Program-made: the position numbers and the translations under genes
Shown: one piece after another, positions 21,489-33,742 of the stretch
How the letters are laid out: the number at the start of each line of letters is the position of its first letter
Position numbering within the stretch: position 1 is the first letter of the stretch
Notes under the pieces: generated by a model
Seen by the model: the letters and a program-made list of their open reading frames with translations, nothing else
The model's database searches: none
What the model was told of the DNA's origin: nothing
Assembly (NCBI GenBank): GCA_027559495.1
Contig: JAMXSV010000005.1
Coordinates: 434,001-498,000 of the forward strand
Direction of reading: 5' to 3'
Source: Aurifilum marmelostoma
Lineage: Eukaryota; Ascomycota; Sordariomycetes; Diaporthales; Cryphonectriaceae
DNA: 64,000 nucleotides

Positions 21489-24023
21489 ATGGACGAGATG
21501 GAGACCCAGACCTCGTCCTCGCCCTTAGCCCGGGCAGCTGGCACGCCAGGACGCCGCCGCAACGGCCGACTGCAGGCATGTGAGCCGTGCCGGAGGCGCA
21601 AGGTGTCGTGCGACCATGCATACCCGGTATGTAGGAGGTGCAGCGCTCGGAGCAATACAGACGGCTGTGTATACTTGGCGCCGCAGCAGACGCCACCCAC
21701 CAGCCGAAAGCCGACGCCGCGGCGGGTGAATGAGGTCGCCGGAGCCAGAAGACGGTGAGTGGACAGAACGGATTGCTTTGTGTGAACTAGGGACTGTCGA
21801 TGGTGTGGGCATGGCTCGAGCTTGTAGCAAGGCATCGCCATCTCTATTGTTTTGTTGCATATGCATTCGAGAAGAAGCGTTCCGTCTGCTGTCTTGGTAG
21901 TCATGAGCCCATCGTCGTATCAGCCTACGTGCCGAGACCCTCTTGACTACCACAAGCTCCTGCCCAGCACGATAAGCTGACACTCTTATAGGAGCACTGG
22001 CGCATCGCCTCCTCACTCAACACAGAATGGCATATCAACCACCGTGAATCCCCTACCAGACCCAAGCGAGGACCCTGGACTCCCCTCGGAGTCCAGCCCA
22101 GGTTATCTCGGCTTCACAAGCTTCTCGGCCGTGTATCAAGAGACCCAGAATAGCCTTTCCCTCGTACAGGGCGCGACCATGCTATCCAACAAGAGGACGC
22201 CCGGGTCATCGGATGCCGCTGGATCGAGCAAGACAACCGCCAACCTCACGCCCAGGACCCTCGAGACCTGCCTCGCGGTCCTTCGTCGCATTCCCGGCCA
22301 CGGAGTCTCTCTCATGCTGTACAACAAGCACAAGAATCCCAATGACGGCTGGATGCGTCTGAGTGGCCAGCACCTGGCCGAATCACTGTCGAGCGCTTTC
22401 GAACGAGAACTGCGCTCACGGAAAGCCGCTGAACTAGAATCAATGGCGCAGGTCATCTCGGATAACACTGCCAGGCCCTGGTTTGAAGATGAGCCCGATC
22501 CTGACAAGTGGATGGCGTCCTTTTCCGGCCGCAACATGCGATGGGAGTGTATTGGAATCCTCTTCACATACTGGGGTCTCGCCGCTCTGGCCGATCACGC
22601 GCACCGGCCCGAACCCGGTACGACGACGCTGGATGCAGTTGACCCCAGACGGATGATGATGATGTACCAGAACGCCGCGCAGCTCTGCATTGACTTGTGC
22701 AAGGGTTGTGCGCCCACTAGCCTGCTACTGTACCTCATGCACAAGGTGGCCATCATGGAGTCGATGCTGGCCGGAGATGCCTCGCCCTCCTTCTGGAGGA
22801 AATACGGCGAGGTCGTCGCGACTGCCACGTATCTAGGCCTGCACACAATGCCACATGACAGCACATACATGCCGACAGCTTCGTCAGAGGCCAGGAGGCG
22901 GCTCATCTCGCAGATCTTCGTCGTAGACAAGGTCGGCGCATCGTTCTGTGGAAGGCCACCACTGCTGAGCAGGAAATATCTGCTGACTCCCCTCCCTCTG
23001 GACATGAGCGACGAGGTGCTGCTGTCTGGACGCGAGGAGATCGCCAGAGAAGTCCAGAGGCTTGATGAGCGTGGTTGGAACCAAGATGGCAACCATTACT
23101 CGACCACCATTGTGCGCGCTAGGAGATTACTGATGATCGTGAAGGATGAGGTGATGGAGCTTGCCATGGGCCCTCCAATATTTGGGTCCATCGAGGCCTT
23201 GCTGTGAGCCGTAAACTGCCAGACAAAAAGAGACTCGAGTGCTTCTTGAGCTGACTTCCGCCGTTCTAGGGCCCTCAACATCCGCCAGTTGACCGTCATC
23301 TCGGATCTGCCAGAGACACTGCGGTACCGGCCTGAAGATGTGCGAGATCAGAGCATCTCCGGCCCAGCACTATACACCAAGGTCCTTGTCCATCTCGAGA
23401 ATCTTCAAAATCTCTTCTTCATCGCCCGACTGCTCGTACAGCGAGGTCACGACAGCCATGCCGACTTGTTGAGCATCAGCTTTGAGATGGTCGCCACAGC
23501 CTTGGTGTTCTGGACGCACATGGATCGCCTGGCCGGTATACACGGGGATTATGAATGGCTGGTAGGCTCAGCGAACCCAAACCATGGTCTCTCCCCGAAG
23601 ATGACCTCTTCAGCTGACTTGAATGTGGCACAGGTCATGGCATATGCCGCGCCAGCAGGAGGAATACTGTGCAATGAGCTGCTCAACCCGATGTCAAGCC
23701 CGAAGCCCGCGCCCGGCGTCACCAAGTCCGGCATCATCCAGCAGCTGAGCCTCCTCGTTGGCTTCTTAGACTGGGTCAGTCCAGGCGCACCGAATGGTGA
23801 TCTCTGTAATTCATGCAAGGCGGTCATACAGCATGTTCTGGACCAAGCACTCAACGGAGGCCCTGCAAATATAGCAGATGGTACTGGCACAGAACAGGGC
23901 TTCGATTTCAGCCTCGACTTTGGCGCAGACATGGGCGGGTTTTTCAATTTCGACCTCTTGGATACCTTTGAGTGGCTGAGGCCGGAGATACCGTCGACTC
24001 AGCAGAATCAGCAGGCAGGCTAG
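21489..24023 (+). CDS. Zn2Cys6 fungal transcription factor
   Basis: Predicted DNA-binding regulator of 743 residues. Exons 21489-21754, 21992-23203 and 23270-24023, with introns of 237 and 66 bp. The binuclear zinc cluster is complete at Cys31, 34, 41, 48, 51 and 60 (C-x2-C-x6-C-x6-C-x2-C-x8-C), with basic residues on both sides. The first intron directly follows the DNA-binding exon, a common layout. The middle region has the fungal-specific transcription factor domain: WECIGILFTYWGLAAL, the SLLLYLMHKVAIMESM helix and the RRRLISQIFVVDKVGASFCGRPP motif. The C-terminal 40 residues are acidic and rich in Phe (FDFSLDFGADMGGFFNFDLLD), as in activation domains. Its target genes are unknown. Its stop lies 62 bp from the stop of the glycosylasparaginase gene on the other strand. 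Confidence 0.92.
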
Positions 24024-24085
24024 CATCTGCAGGTCGTGTTAGGATAGCACAAGGGGTGTGACGGGCGGCCCTATAGCGACCATTG

Positions 24086-25195
24086 TCATGGAGACGAGAA
24101 CGCTGGTACAGTCACCACTTCTGTCTCGCTCATGCTCCCGGCCCTGAACGAATATGTAAATGTCCAAACAGAGCCGGCACCGCCGTGTTCTCCTTTGTTG
24201 TTGACGACAACAATCCCAGTTGCGGCCTTGGGGTATTTCTTTATCATGCGCTTCACCGCATCGTCAGCAGCTTCTTGAGGAGTCATACCGCGCCGCATAC
24301 TTTCTACTGCTTGGTAGCATGGAAGAAATCGCATCATAATGTCGCCATCACCTGTCGCTCCGCAGCCACCAACGTCGTCATCAACGTAGGAACCGGACCC
24401 CGCAATGGGACCATCACCGACGCGTCCAGGAATCTTGTGCGCTGCACCGTTGGTCGATGTAGCAGCTGCCATACGGCCATCTGCGTGAATAGCGATCATC
24501 GAGATGGTGTCATGAGACAGGCCCCCTGATACTGCATACTCATCTGAGCGCCTCCGGAGCTCCATCTCCGTGTCGTCCAAGCCACCAAGCGCTCTCCAGG
24601 GCGTGTATGGCCCACACTGCCTCTCGGGATCCGGGACCACGCGCCCGGCACGGTAATTTGGCTGACACCCAGCTGCCCGCCACGCGACACACCGAGCAAG
24701 ACTGCCCTCTGTGGTGAGGTTCTCTTCCTTGAACCCCCCAAATTCGACGGCAAATCGGGTTGCCAGGTCGCCAGACAGCATCGAGTGTTCCGTATAGTCG
24801 AGTACCAGCCTTGCGACGGCGATGGCGTCCCGTACGCGCCTGAGACCAGCGACTGCGCCTGTGTTCAGCGTCGTGCCGTCCATGATCAGCGCATCCAGGG
24901 TGGTTTCGCAGTTCTCGTCTGGAGATCCACCAAATCCTACGCTGCCATCGCACTGGTTCTTCTCACAGGTGGCACAACCGATCTGGACAGCATCAAGAGC
25001 CGACGCGGCGTTGTGAGGTGTGACGGTCAGTGCCCCGAAGGCTGCGTCTGTGGCTGCTGTGAAGGGTCCTCCCCAGGTGTTGATGACCATGGGGAGGCCG
25101 GGAGAGGAGCTGGCCGTCGTAGTGGAACCATCGGAGCTCAAGAGGGCGTGGAATGCAGCCAGATTGGCCAGAAGACGACGGCGGTGGTGCTGCAT
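24086..25195 (-). CDS. N4-(beta-N-acetylglucosaminyl)-L-asparaginase (glycosylasparaginase)
   Basis: Ntn-hydrolase that cleaves the GlcNAc-Asn bond left from N-glycoprotein breakdown, normally in the lysosome or vacuole. Single exon, 369 residues. Family blocks are INTWGGPFTAATDAAFGAL, ALDAVQIGCATCE, QCDGSVGFGGSPDENCETT and GLRRVRDAIAVAR. Autoprocessing should occur at His-Asp229/Thr230, in the SGGLSHDTISMIA segment, making Thr230 the nucleophile. It is followed by AATSTNGAAHKIPGRVGD and GCGATGDGD. The ATG at 25195 is preferred because the frame upstream to 25375 reads like leader. The N terminus up to residue 33 is only weakly hydrophobic, so a signal peptide is not certain. It is tail to tail with the Zn2Cys6 gene. 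Confidence 0.9.
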   Translation of the reverse strand: MQHHRRRLLANLAAFHALLSSDGSTTTASSSPGLPMVINTWGGPFTAATDAAFGALTVTPHNAASALDAVQIGCATCEKNQCDGSVGFGGSPDENCETTLDALIMDGTTLNTGAVAGLRRVRDAIAVARLVLDYTEHSMLSGDLATRFAVEFGGFKEENLTTEGSLARCVAWRAAGCQPNYRAGRVVPDPERQCGPYTPWRALGGLDDTEMELRRRSDEYAVSGGLSHDTISMIAIHADGRMAAATSTNGAAHKIPGRVGDGPIAGSGSYVDDDVGGCGATGDGDIMMRFLPCYQAVESMRRGMTPQEAADDAVKRMIKKYPKAATGIVVVNNKGEHGGAGSVWTFTYSFRAGSMSETEVVTVPAFSSP

Positions 25196-25829
25196 GGCAG
25201 CGGGTTTGGCCCTTTGATCAACCCGAGGAGAAAAGAGGGGGGCGGGGGGGGTTGCTGACAGGCCTGAGCAGGTGTGTGGACAATTGAATATCAGCTGTAA
25301 CTTGGAATACTTTTTGAATCGGTTCTTGTTGGCGTTAAATTCACTCTTTGGCCTCTGGATCTCATTCCTGGTCAAGTGCGGCGAGGAAGATGAACGGCGT
25401 GGGAACCGTGATTGAAGTGGTCATCAACCTCATTCTCACAGTGCACGCGCACAGTTATCACAGCGACTGACTGGTAACCTTCGCACTGTCCATTTTTGGA
25501 TATATAAAGGAAGGAGGAATGAAGCATTCAGACCGCAGGTACTTCATACTGTAGTGTACAGACAGCAGATGCCCATGTATCTCCTATCAACGCACCTTCC
25601 GTGGTATCAAAATATAGCCAACCCTGCCCTGCCGGATTTTGGAAGTAGCAATACACTATTCACGCCGCTGCACGTGATGCCCGCGATCTTCCGCCATTTC
25701 CTTGCGACTCAACCTCGACTCTTTTCTTTCTTGCAAGGTCCTATTCAGGTCAAAGCCTACCTTGATCCATATCCAATTCAGTTTGGGCCTCATGACCCAT
25801 CTCTTTTTCTCTTCTATGATCCTATATCC
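25196..25829. other. Intergenic region upstream of the glycosylasparaginase gene
   Basis: Contains a TATATA element around 25500, readable on either strand, about 300 bp from the asparaginase start; it could serve that gene. No coding signal was seen. Confidence 0.45.
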
Positions 25830-28800
25830 TCAATTGAGACCAAGAGACTCCAGGGCCTCCGTTAGCCGCTTCAACGTGACTGGCCTCGTCAAAAACATGT
25901 CGATCCCGCTGGCAACAGCGTCTTCCTGGATCCCCACGCCCGCCAGACCCGTCAGAGCGATGATGGGTGTTTGTTTCAGTCGTTTCGTTCGTTCGTACTG
26001 TCGAATCCGCCTTGCAGATTCAAGACCGTCCATCGTGGGCATCGAGATGTCGGTCAGGATGCAGCAGTAGTTGGACGGCGACTGGGAATACAGTGTCAGA
26101 GACTCGAGCCCGTTGATGGCTGTGACGTGTGGGAGCTTTAGCTTCTTCATATATGCCGAGAGGATCTGAGCAATGAAACCTCAAGTCAGCCATCTGTCTT
26201 CTTGATCTATGATTGGTGACCCGGGGAAAAGGCGCCGCCAGAAGAGAAGGATTGGGGGGGGGGGAGGGGGGAGGGTGCTCACCTTTAGGTTGATGGCGTT
26301 GTCGTCAGCGATGAGAACGGATGGGCCTTTCTCTGCACTATCAGAAACCTCGGGTTCTGGTGGTGCCACCGCCTGACTGCCAATTAAGCTTGGATCCTCC
26401 GGAGGAGTCGGGAGGGCGGGTGCCTTGGGCCCCATCGACTGTGTCGCAACTATGCTCTCGCTCATCTGCTGGGCCATCATCATGTCTTGGATGCCCCCGT
26501 CCTCATGTGAGGATTTGACGGGTATCATGCCATTCAAAGGCTCCTCTTGACTCTCTGCACCACGTAACGGCGATACCTCCGCCGAGAGGATATTGTGCAC
26601 CGGGACGTTCTGTCCCTGCTTGGCTTTCCACATATCGAGCAGGTAAACAAGGCCCTTTGCAAGTTTCCGAGGGCCCAGAGGCTGCGAGAAAAACTCAAAG
26701 GTTCGGTTCCGAGTGGCGGCATCAGGGAGGCTGCGCGAGAAATTTCTCACGGCCACAGAGACCTCGCAGACAAACAACACTGGGCACGGGGCTCGCGCCG
26801 CGATCCTCTCCGCGTCCTGGAATGACAAGGTCCAGTCGTGGTGGATGATGAAATCAGGCTGTGCAGTGCGTGCCTCAGCCTCTGAGAGGACCTGCATGTG
26901 CAACCAGTTGCGGCACGTGTTCTGCAACACATGTGCCTGGGACTCGAGAAGCTTTCCCGAGTCCTCGATGCCATGGACGACGGGTCGTGCTTCTGGGGAT
27001 GGCAGACTATCGAAGCCACGGAGCTGAACTTTGAGTCCCTTCAGGGCCTGCAGATCCTCTTCGTTCCCTGGGGCCTCTGTTGTCGAGGCATCGGCATCAG
27101 CGGCAGGAAGCGGTAGTGACACTGTGATCGTGGTCCCTCGGCCGACCTGGCTGGCTACCTTGACCTCTCCCCCGAGGTTCACGGCGATCTGCCTCACCAG
27201 GCTCAATCCGAGTCCGGTCCCAGGTGCAAAATGATCTTCCTGGCAGAACGGGGTGAACAGATGGTTCTGGAGGTAGTCGTCGCTGATCCCCTTGCCCGAA
27301 TCAGCCACAGTCAGCAGCACCATGTCGGGTGTACCATCTTCATATGATTTGGCTGTCTCCTGAGCCAGGCTGATCTTGATGAAACCGGACTTGGTGAATT
27401 TGAGAGAATTCCCAAAAAGGTTCATGACGATTCGTCGGAACGCGCCCGGGTGCGTGCGGAAACGCCATGATGTGGAGGGCTCGATGTCGAGATATATCTG
27501 GACGCGGTCCTTGATGGACTCGCCCAGCAGGGACGGAACGCTGCGTGATGCAGACAGCTCGCCATATTTTCGATAAGCAGTCACGTCCTGTGCAGCACGG
27601 GGACCCGACAGTCGCTCATGGCTGAAGCCGGCCAGCACGCTCTCTACGACCTCCTCGACAAGACAGTCCAGCTCGACCGGGAGGATCTGGGACTTGGCCT
27701 GCTCCTGAACCGACCTCTCCTTGGGCCGTACGCCCACCTTTCCGAGCAGGCTGTCCTTCTTGTCGTTCTCGATATAACTGTTAATCTTGCTGTAGTCGAG
27801 CAAGTGGTTGATGGTGTCGACGAGCGTCTTCCCCGAGGTCTCAATGATGTTGAGCACATTTTGCTGGACAGAATCTAGTTTACTGTCGTTCAGAAGCTCC
27901 ACGGCACCCACCAGACCATGCAGCGGACTCCGCAGCTCGTGACTGATGGATCCCAGGATATTGCTCTTTACGGTCTCATCGGCCTTGGTATTGAGGCGAT
28001 AGATCTCAGCCATGATAATCAAGCCGAAAACTCGAAGGAAATTCAGCGTTACATCTGTGGTAAACACTCGTGTTGGGCTCTTCATCCAGATGAATCCGCC
28101 TGCAGCCCAGCGCTTCTTCTGCCCATCCCAGAGGGGCACCATCACCACGCTTCGTGCCCCAGGGAACAGATGGATGATCGACTCAGCTGCATTCCACCGC
28201 TGCCGCCGTATCGCGGGTACGCTGTGGCTCTCATGGCTCTTTATTTCAAGGGATGTATCCCCGAGGTCCAGATCGTCATGCAAGCTCTTTCGCAGGCCAG
28301 AAGCGTTCTGCTTTGGCGCCTCTTGGTCATGGGCGACAGAGGTCTGCAGGGTCTCCCCATTGGCCTCGAAGTTGAAGATGCGCCCATGAGGGTATTTCTT
28401 GAGCAGTCTCTGCAGCGTCCTGTCCCGGAGGCCCTCAAACTGCCACGGCACGCCATCACCTGCGATGCTCGAACCATGAGGCAGTGCGTATCCGAGAACA
28501 TTGCAGAAATCTTCCCTATTTGCTGGTGGCGGTGTCTGTGTGGTCGAATCGTCGTCGTTACTGAGGTAGTTGAGGTTTTCCATCCCTACGACCGACACCT
28601 TGCGCTCGCTGTGCGGCCCCACCAAGCCGCCAAACGATCGCACCGTAGCATCGAGAAACAACACCCCGTCCACCTCGAGGGACTGCCGAACTATGTTGGC
28701 GGCTTTGGCGAAAACACGCCCTGTTTCTGCGAGCTGGAGGTCGGCTGTGCTGACCTGTGAGAGCACAGCAGGACGCGGGCTGATGTCTCCCGATTGCTGC

Positions 28801-30153
28801 GATCCTGGCCGCGGCGTTGAGCACTGCGATGAGTCCTCGGTCATCAGCGAGAGCGACTGTCTAGGGTTCCTAAACTCCGCAGCACTGGTGGGCTCCAGCC
28901 GCGGGCTGCCTCTGCTAAGGGACGGCAGATCCTTCAGCGGCGGCGTAGAGGTGAAGGAGCGTGGCGACAGAAGCGCCTCGTCCGATGTGCGGCTACCGCC
29001 ACTGAGACTCTTGAGAAGTGTGTCCGGTCTTTTGGCTGGCATCGCCGGTTTCGACGTCTTCCTGCCACCGGGCCCCGCCAGGCTGACCAGCTTCGACAGC
29101 CGCCTGTTATGGTAGCCTGGGCGATGGTTCCCTGAAGTTGCAAGCGAGTCCATACCCTCGACGAAGTTACCCATTCCTCGGATCATCCTTTCTGATCGTT
29201 GGAACCGGCCGTGTGACATTTTACATTCGAGATACCCCATGACGGTCTGCGACATGTCTTGCATGAAGCTGACTTCATCGCTGCTCAGGCCGTGCGGACG
29301 AGGCTTGGTGTCGAATACGCAATACACGCCAATGTTCATCCCGTGCGGTCCTGGAGTCCGGATGGGAACGCCTGCATAGAAACGGTTGAAGGGGGCTTGG
29401 CAGATATAAGGACGATTGGAGAAGCGCTGATCGGTGCCCAGGTCCGACACGACCGAGACAGGCAGCTCCTCTGGCGCAGGAGCTGCCGTCGTGTCAACTG
29501 CCGGCGTGTGGGCGCCTGGGGCTCCGGATGACATGAGCACATGCTCGCATATGCCAAAGTATCGCGGGATTGCTGTTCCGCACAGCCAGAGTGCATTGCC
29601 GGCGTATTCCCCTTCGGCTTCCTCTTGACTGACGACGGCTGAGACAATGTCTGCGCCATCTTGACCTCCCGATGAGACCTCGCAGGCAGGAGTTGTTTTT
29701 GCTCTTCCATCTGGCCTAGAATTCGCACGCAAGGGCGACGCTCGGGTAGCTTCGGCGATGATGTGCTGGCGCTCCCTGTCGAACAGCGATATCAGGGCCC
29801 TCTTGACGTTCAACCTGTAGACGCCGAGCTGTGCATATGCAGTGAGGCTCTGGTCTGTCGAGGAGACGAGCGCGCTGGGCGGGATCGGATCATGCGGGTC
29901 GTTCAGTGCTGCGGAAGTCCAGCCGAGGTCGTCGTATCTGGGTTAAAAAACCGTGCGCTGTCAGTAGTAAGTCTAGTTGGGGCCGCAGTTGGGTTCCGCA
30001 GGGGCCGGCGTGCTGCCGATCGAGATCATCGACGACGAACCTGAAAGTCTCCCTCTCGCGGATGTTCTCTATCGCGGTAGCCGTATGTGGTGTCTTGGCC
30101 GTGGGAATCGCGACTGCCGCCGGCGTGTTTGTTGTTGTCTCTCTAACATCCAT
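25830..30153 (-). CDS. GAF-domain hybrid histidine kinase with C-terminal receiver
   Basis: Phosphorelay sensor of 1367 residues. Exons 30153-30041, 29937-26283 and 26165-25830, with introns of 103 and 117 bp. The first splice is inferred: it joins RERETF to RYDDLGW and restores the frame, but its donor is GTTCGT. A GAF-type sensor region (about 55-300) starts with STDQSLTAYAQLGVYRLNVK. A long disordered segment follows, then a second sensor-like stretch, and the HisKA H-box GSISHELRSPLHGL with phospho-accepting His704. The ATPase domain has FGNSLKFTKSG (N box), DSGKGISDD and GTGLGLSLV. A linker leads to the receiver: ADDNAINLK, phospho-accepting Asp1295 in LTDISMPTMDG, and ALTG. The usual conserved Lys is Arg1350 (MFLTRPV). 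No transmembrane helix was seen, so the kinase is probably cytosolic. The next relay partner would be an HPt protein elsewhere. Confidence 0.9.
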
Positions 30154-32557
30154 GGCCCCTTGGAGTTCAGCGCCTCGATTGTGCTGCGGCCTGCCATGGA
30201 ACACGGCCGACGACAGTACCAGTGGGCAGCAACCAGACGATAGAGAGAGAGAGAGAGGTTCACGAGGGGCGTCGATTGGTGGCGGAGAACAACACGACGG
30301 CGGTCGGCGTCGTCAGCAACGGGGGTGGATCGATCCAGTCACGTCGGTCAGTAATTGTTCTTTGCCCAGGGAAACTTTTTGAGTCCTGGCCGTCCAGGGC
30401 GCAGATCGCATACCACAGCATGCCTCCTGTGACGGCGCCCTCCTTGCGCACCGACGGACCTAGGCCACCCCCGAAGAACCCAAAGCCCCGGGACGCACCC
30501 TTGCTGAAGGCACCCCTGCCGCCCTGTAGATGGAACCCTGTGACCCACTGCGCGAACCAGATCGTCTTATCGCTTGCCAACTCCCGCCATTGCTGCTACC
30601 GCTATAGTACTGTGTACACTATGTATGCTTGTGACGGTTTAGGCGGGTTGGGCGGGGCTCACAAAGCAACTCCTATCTGAACCCAGGCCTCGCCACACTT
30701 GGTTCAAGCAGGTACTAAGTTATGGAGGTATGGATATTCCAAGCTGCAACCTGGCGGGAGATCTCCCTCTGTGTTGCGCGGCGGAATATCCGAGACTGCT
30801 CGCACAGCACAGCTGGCGGCAAGGCTTCTCTCGCCCTGCTGGGGTTCCTCGTGCTCCTCCTCCGCTCTTCGCCCAGTCACATCGCACCACAGCGTCGTCC
30901 CATGGTGGTCGTCCTATGGGCATCTTCCAACGAGTTGCCGCTGCTGCCAGGCCTAACGCCAGGCTAATCAGGCGCCTTCTCCTCTGAGGGGGCCTTGGGC
31001 CGCGTCCTAGAACGCGAACAGCTGTTGTGGCTGGCCAGCCGGTGAGGGGTTGTTCGGTGGACCGGAAGCCTAGCCGGTGGCGCGGGCTAGAACTTGGTCT
31101 CATGGGTGTGTGCTAAGACAATCGTCGACAGAAATGCGTTGTTGTTGTCTGGCTAGAACGCAAACGCGACCTGGCCCAGTTGGCATTTTGTTATTATCCA
31201 ATCCAGAGACGCGCGAGGCCTTAGGGTACGAGTTTGGGACCGCTTGAGACGCCCTTTCTCTCCGTCGCTCGCCCCTCGATGAGGAGATGCTCGCTCGACC
31301 AACCAATACGGTGGTGGTACACTGCTCACGAGCACGGCCATTGATGCCCTCGGACGCCCTTTTCTCTCTTAGTCCCACCCCCCTCATGCCAACAAGCTCC
31401 GGACCAACTCCCGTCTTCATGGTCATATGTCAACCTCCCCCGCCAGGAGTCATCTCGGTCGCTGCAGTGAGGGTTTTACCACAGGCAGAGATGTGTCCAA
31501 GCCGGTGTGGACGCATGTCCTTGCCCCCCCCCCCAACGGGCTCTGGGGTGGCTCCCACCAAAGATTACTTTGCAAGGTGTGAGGCTAATCATGAAGACTT
31601 TGTGCGATTGACTTGAAAATCAAAGCGAAGGCTAAGCAAGTGGCTGACATGCAGCGGCATCAACTCCTAGGGCCTCCTTCGTCTTTGTTCTCATTTGAAC
31701 ACTGTGGTACAGGAAACGTGGGCGCCCCGTGTCTACCATGTAAGAAGCACTGTGAGAGAGCACCAGTGACGGGTGACAAGTCGCCTTTCCACTCCGGCGT
31801 CAATGGCACGCATATCATTAGGAGCGAGGACTTTTTGCAAGGCCAAGCGAGGCCCAGGGATTCAAAAGTACCTACTGGCAATCAAAGTCTGATTAGCAGG
31901 AGGCCAAAGAGCGTTCAGCTGTAAGCGGGCCACAAAAGTCGGCCTCATCCCTAGAGGTTGCAGTCTGTTTACCGCTTTCTCGACATGTCTCTACCTGAGA
32001 CAATGTCTTGATTGTGTTGTAACGGGCGCCTCGTATAGCACGGCCGGACTGTTGTGCCGAACATTGCTTTTCTTTGGCTCCTTTGATTTTATTTCCAGCC
32101 CCGCGGCGAGCAGCATCCGTTGGGCGTCAAACGAGCGGACAAGATTGGTGTAGCCTGCAAAAGCAATGTCAGACAACGCACAAAGTTGTGGATCGCGCGT
32201 TTTGGCCATGCAAAGCGATGTGACTGGAATATAACGGCGACATTGGAGATCCCGCCCAAGTCGGCTTAGTTGTATGCATCTTCCCCAACAATTTCGCGGC
32301 TTTATCGACTGGCTGTCTGACTGAAACAAGGGAGTCACTTTGGGTTCAGCACGCGGGGATATCTCACCCCCGCACCGCTCCCTTGCTTCTCTTCACGGTG
32401 CGGAAGCTTGTAAGTAGAACCTCGGAAGTGCTCTGGTCTGAGATAAAAACGCGGAGAACCCCCAAAGGTCTGGGGGCCTGTTCTCGTCCCTCATCTTGTC
32501 CGTATCTATTTATTGACTGAGCAAGAAGAATCAAAGACCAAAGAGACCGGTTTCAGG
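30154..32557. other. Long divergent intergenic region
   Basis: About 2.4 kb between the kinase (-) and the 2EXR gene (+). It probably contains long leaders. Open frames here are short, overlap on both strands and lack splice continuity or recognisable similarity. A short GA run lies at 30242-30256. Confidence 0.5.
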
Positions 32558-33742
32558 ATGGACTCGACTTGCAGCTCAGAGACCACGGCCGTCTGTCCCG
32601 AGGCTGCGGGTCAGGAGGATACCTTTACGCTGTTCCCACTGCTGCCCAAAGAGCTACGTCTGCAGATCTGGGAAGACGCCGTTCCTCGTGAGCGTCTCAT
32701 ACAAATCAACGTAAGCCTACACGAGGGCCAGAAGTATGAGCATGCCGCCTCGGTGCCGCGGTACACCAAGAAGAACGCCCTCGGAAACATCATCAGCGGC
32801 GAGCTCTACCGCACCACGATCCGGAGCGTCAAGCTCTTTAGCAAGTTCTTGCGCGTGAACAGAGAGGCGAGGCAAGCAGTACTCGACGTCAACCGCATCC
32901 ACATACCTGTCTACATCAAGGGCCAGGACTTCACCGAGAAGACGGTGCTGCATCTCAACCCCGAACACGACGTGCTTCACCTCAAGGCCGACTCGCCGGT
33001 CCACAAGACGCTGCTGGACTTCCTGTGGGACCTCAAGGCGTACGACCCGAAGGGCGTGGGCCTGCTCAAGCTCGCCGTGGACCTCGGCGGGTTCTGCGAC
33101 AACGACCTGCGCCTGCTCAAGGAGGCGGACCTGCCCATCGTCCACCACCGGACGATCCTGCACGACACCCTAACGCAGCTGCAGGAGGTGTGGTTCCTGC
33201 ACCTCCAGTGCTCGCCCACCAACTCCCTCATGGCCAGGGCGTTCAGGGCGATGGAAGGCCAGGTACACGGCAAGAAGATCTTGCCCATCGCGGGCAACAC
33301 GGCGGCCTTTGAGCGCCTGGGCGCGGGCGCGGGCGTCGAGGGGGACAGGGTGCTCCAGTCCGTGCACATGGGCAGCATCGACCCGCGGGAGCTCCTCGTG
33401 CGCTGGCGGGGTTTCGTTAGGAGGTGGGCGCGGGACTGGGAGGGCCTGAAGACCAACTACCGGCTGTTTATACCGGCGTGGGCCGTTGACCAAGAACAGC
33501 AGCGAAGGCAGCCCTGGCCGTCGCCGGTCGGTTCCCGGAGCGATCTCCCGGCCTGGGCCACGGGCGAGAAAGGAGGTCTGCCGCGGCCCAAGGCGGGGCA
33601 GGCCTTTGGCTTTTGGCTTCTTCCGGTCGAGGCTGCTGGTGCGGTGGGGGACAGCGATGATCTGGCTGCCATGACATTGCGAACGGGGTTCTGGATGAAC
33701 TTGAGCCAATTTCCACGAACTCTGGGTGCCTTTGCGGGTTAA
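32558..33742 (+). CDS. 2EXR domain-containing protein
   Basis: Single exon, 394 residues, starting at the ATG at 32558; the frame opens 45 bases earlier at a TTG. The opening TFTLFPLLPKELRLQIWEDAVPRER is the signature of the fungal 2EXR family, which resembles an F-box-like N terminus. SKFLRVNREARQAVLDVN and FTEKTVLHLNPEHDVLHL continue the family pattern to about residue 160. The rest has no assigned domain. These proteins occur in large numbers in filamentous ascomycetes and their biochemical role is not established. No neighbour suggests one. Confidence 0.85.
   Translation: MDSTCSSETTAVCPEAAGQEDTFTLFPLLPKELRLQIWEDAVPRERLIQINVSLHEGQKYEHAASVPRYTKKNALGNIISGELYRTTIRSVKLFSKFLRVNREARQAVLDVNRIHIPVYIKGQDFTEKTVLHLNPEHDVLHLKADSPVHKTLLDFLWDLKAYDPKGVGLLKLAVDLGGFCDNDLRLLKEADLPIVHHRTILHDTLTQLQEVWFLHLQCSPTNSLMARAFRAMEGQVHGKKILPIAGNTAAFERLGAGAGVEGDRVLQSVHMGSIDPRELLVRWRGFVRRWARDWEGLKTNYRLFIPAWAVDQEQQRRQPWPSPVGSRSDLPAWATGEKGGLPRPKAGQAFGFWLLPVEAAGAVGDSDDLAAMTLRTGFWMNLSQFPRTLGAFAG

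Noticed and set aside
30154..32557. Hidden multi-exon gene in the 2.4-kb spacer
   Set aside because: Open frames overlap on both strands, show no conserved motif, and no set of splice sites joined them into a recognisable protein.
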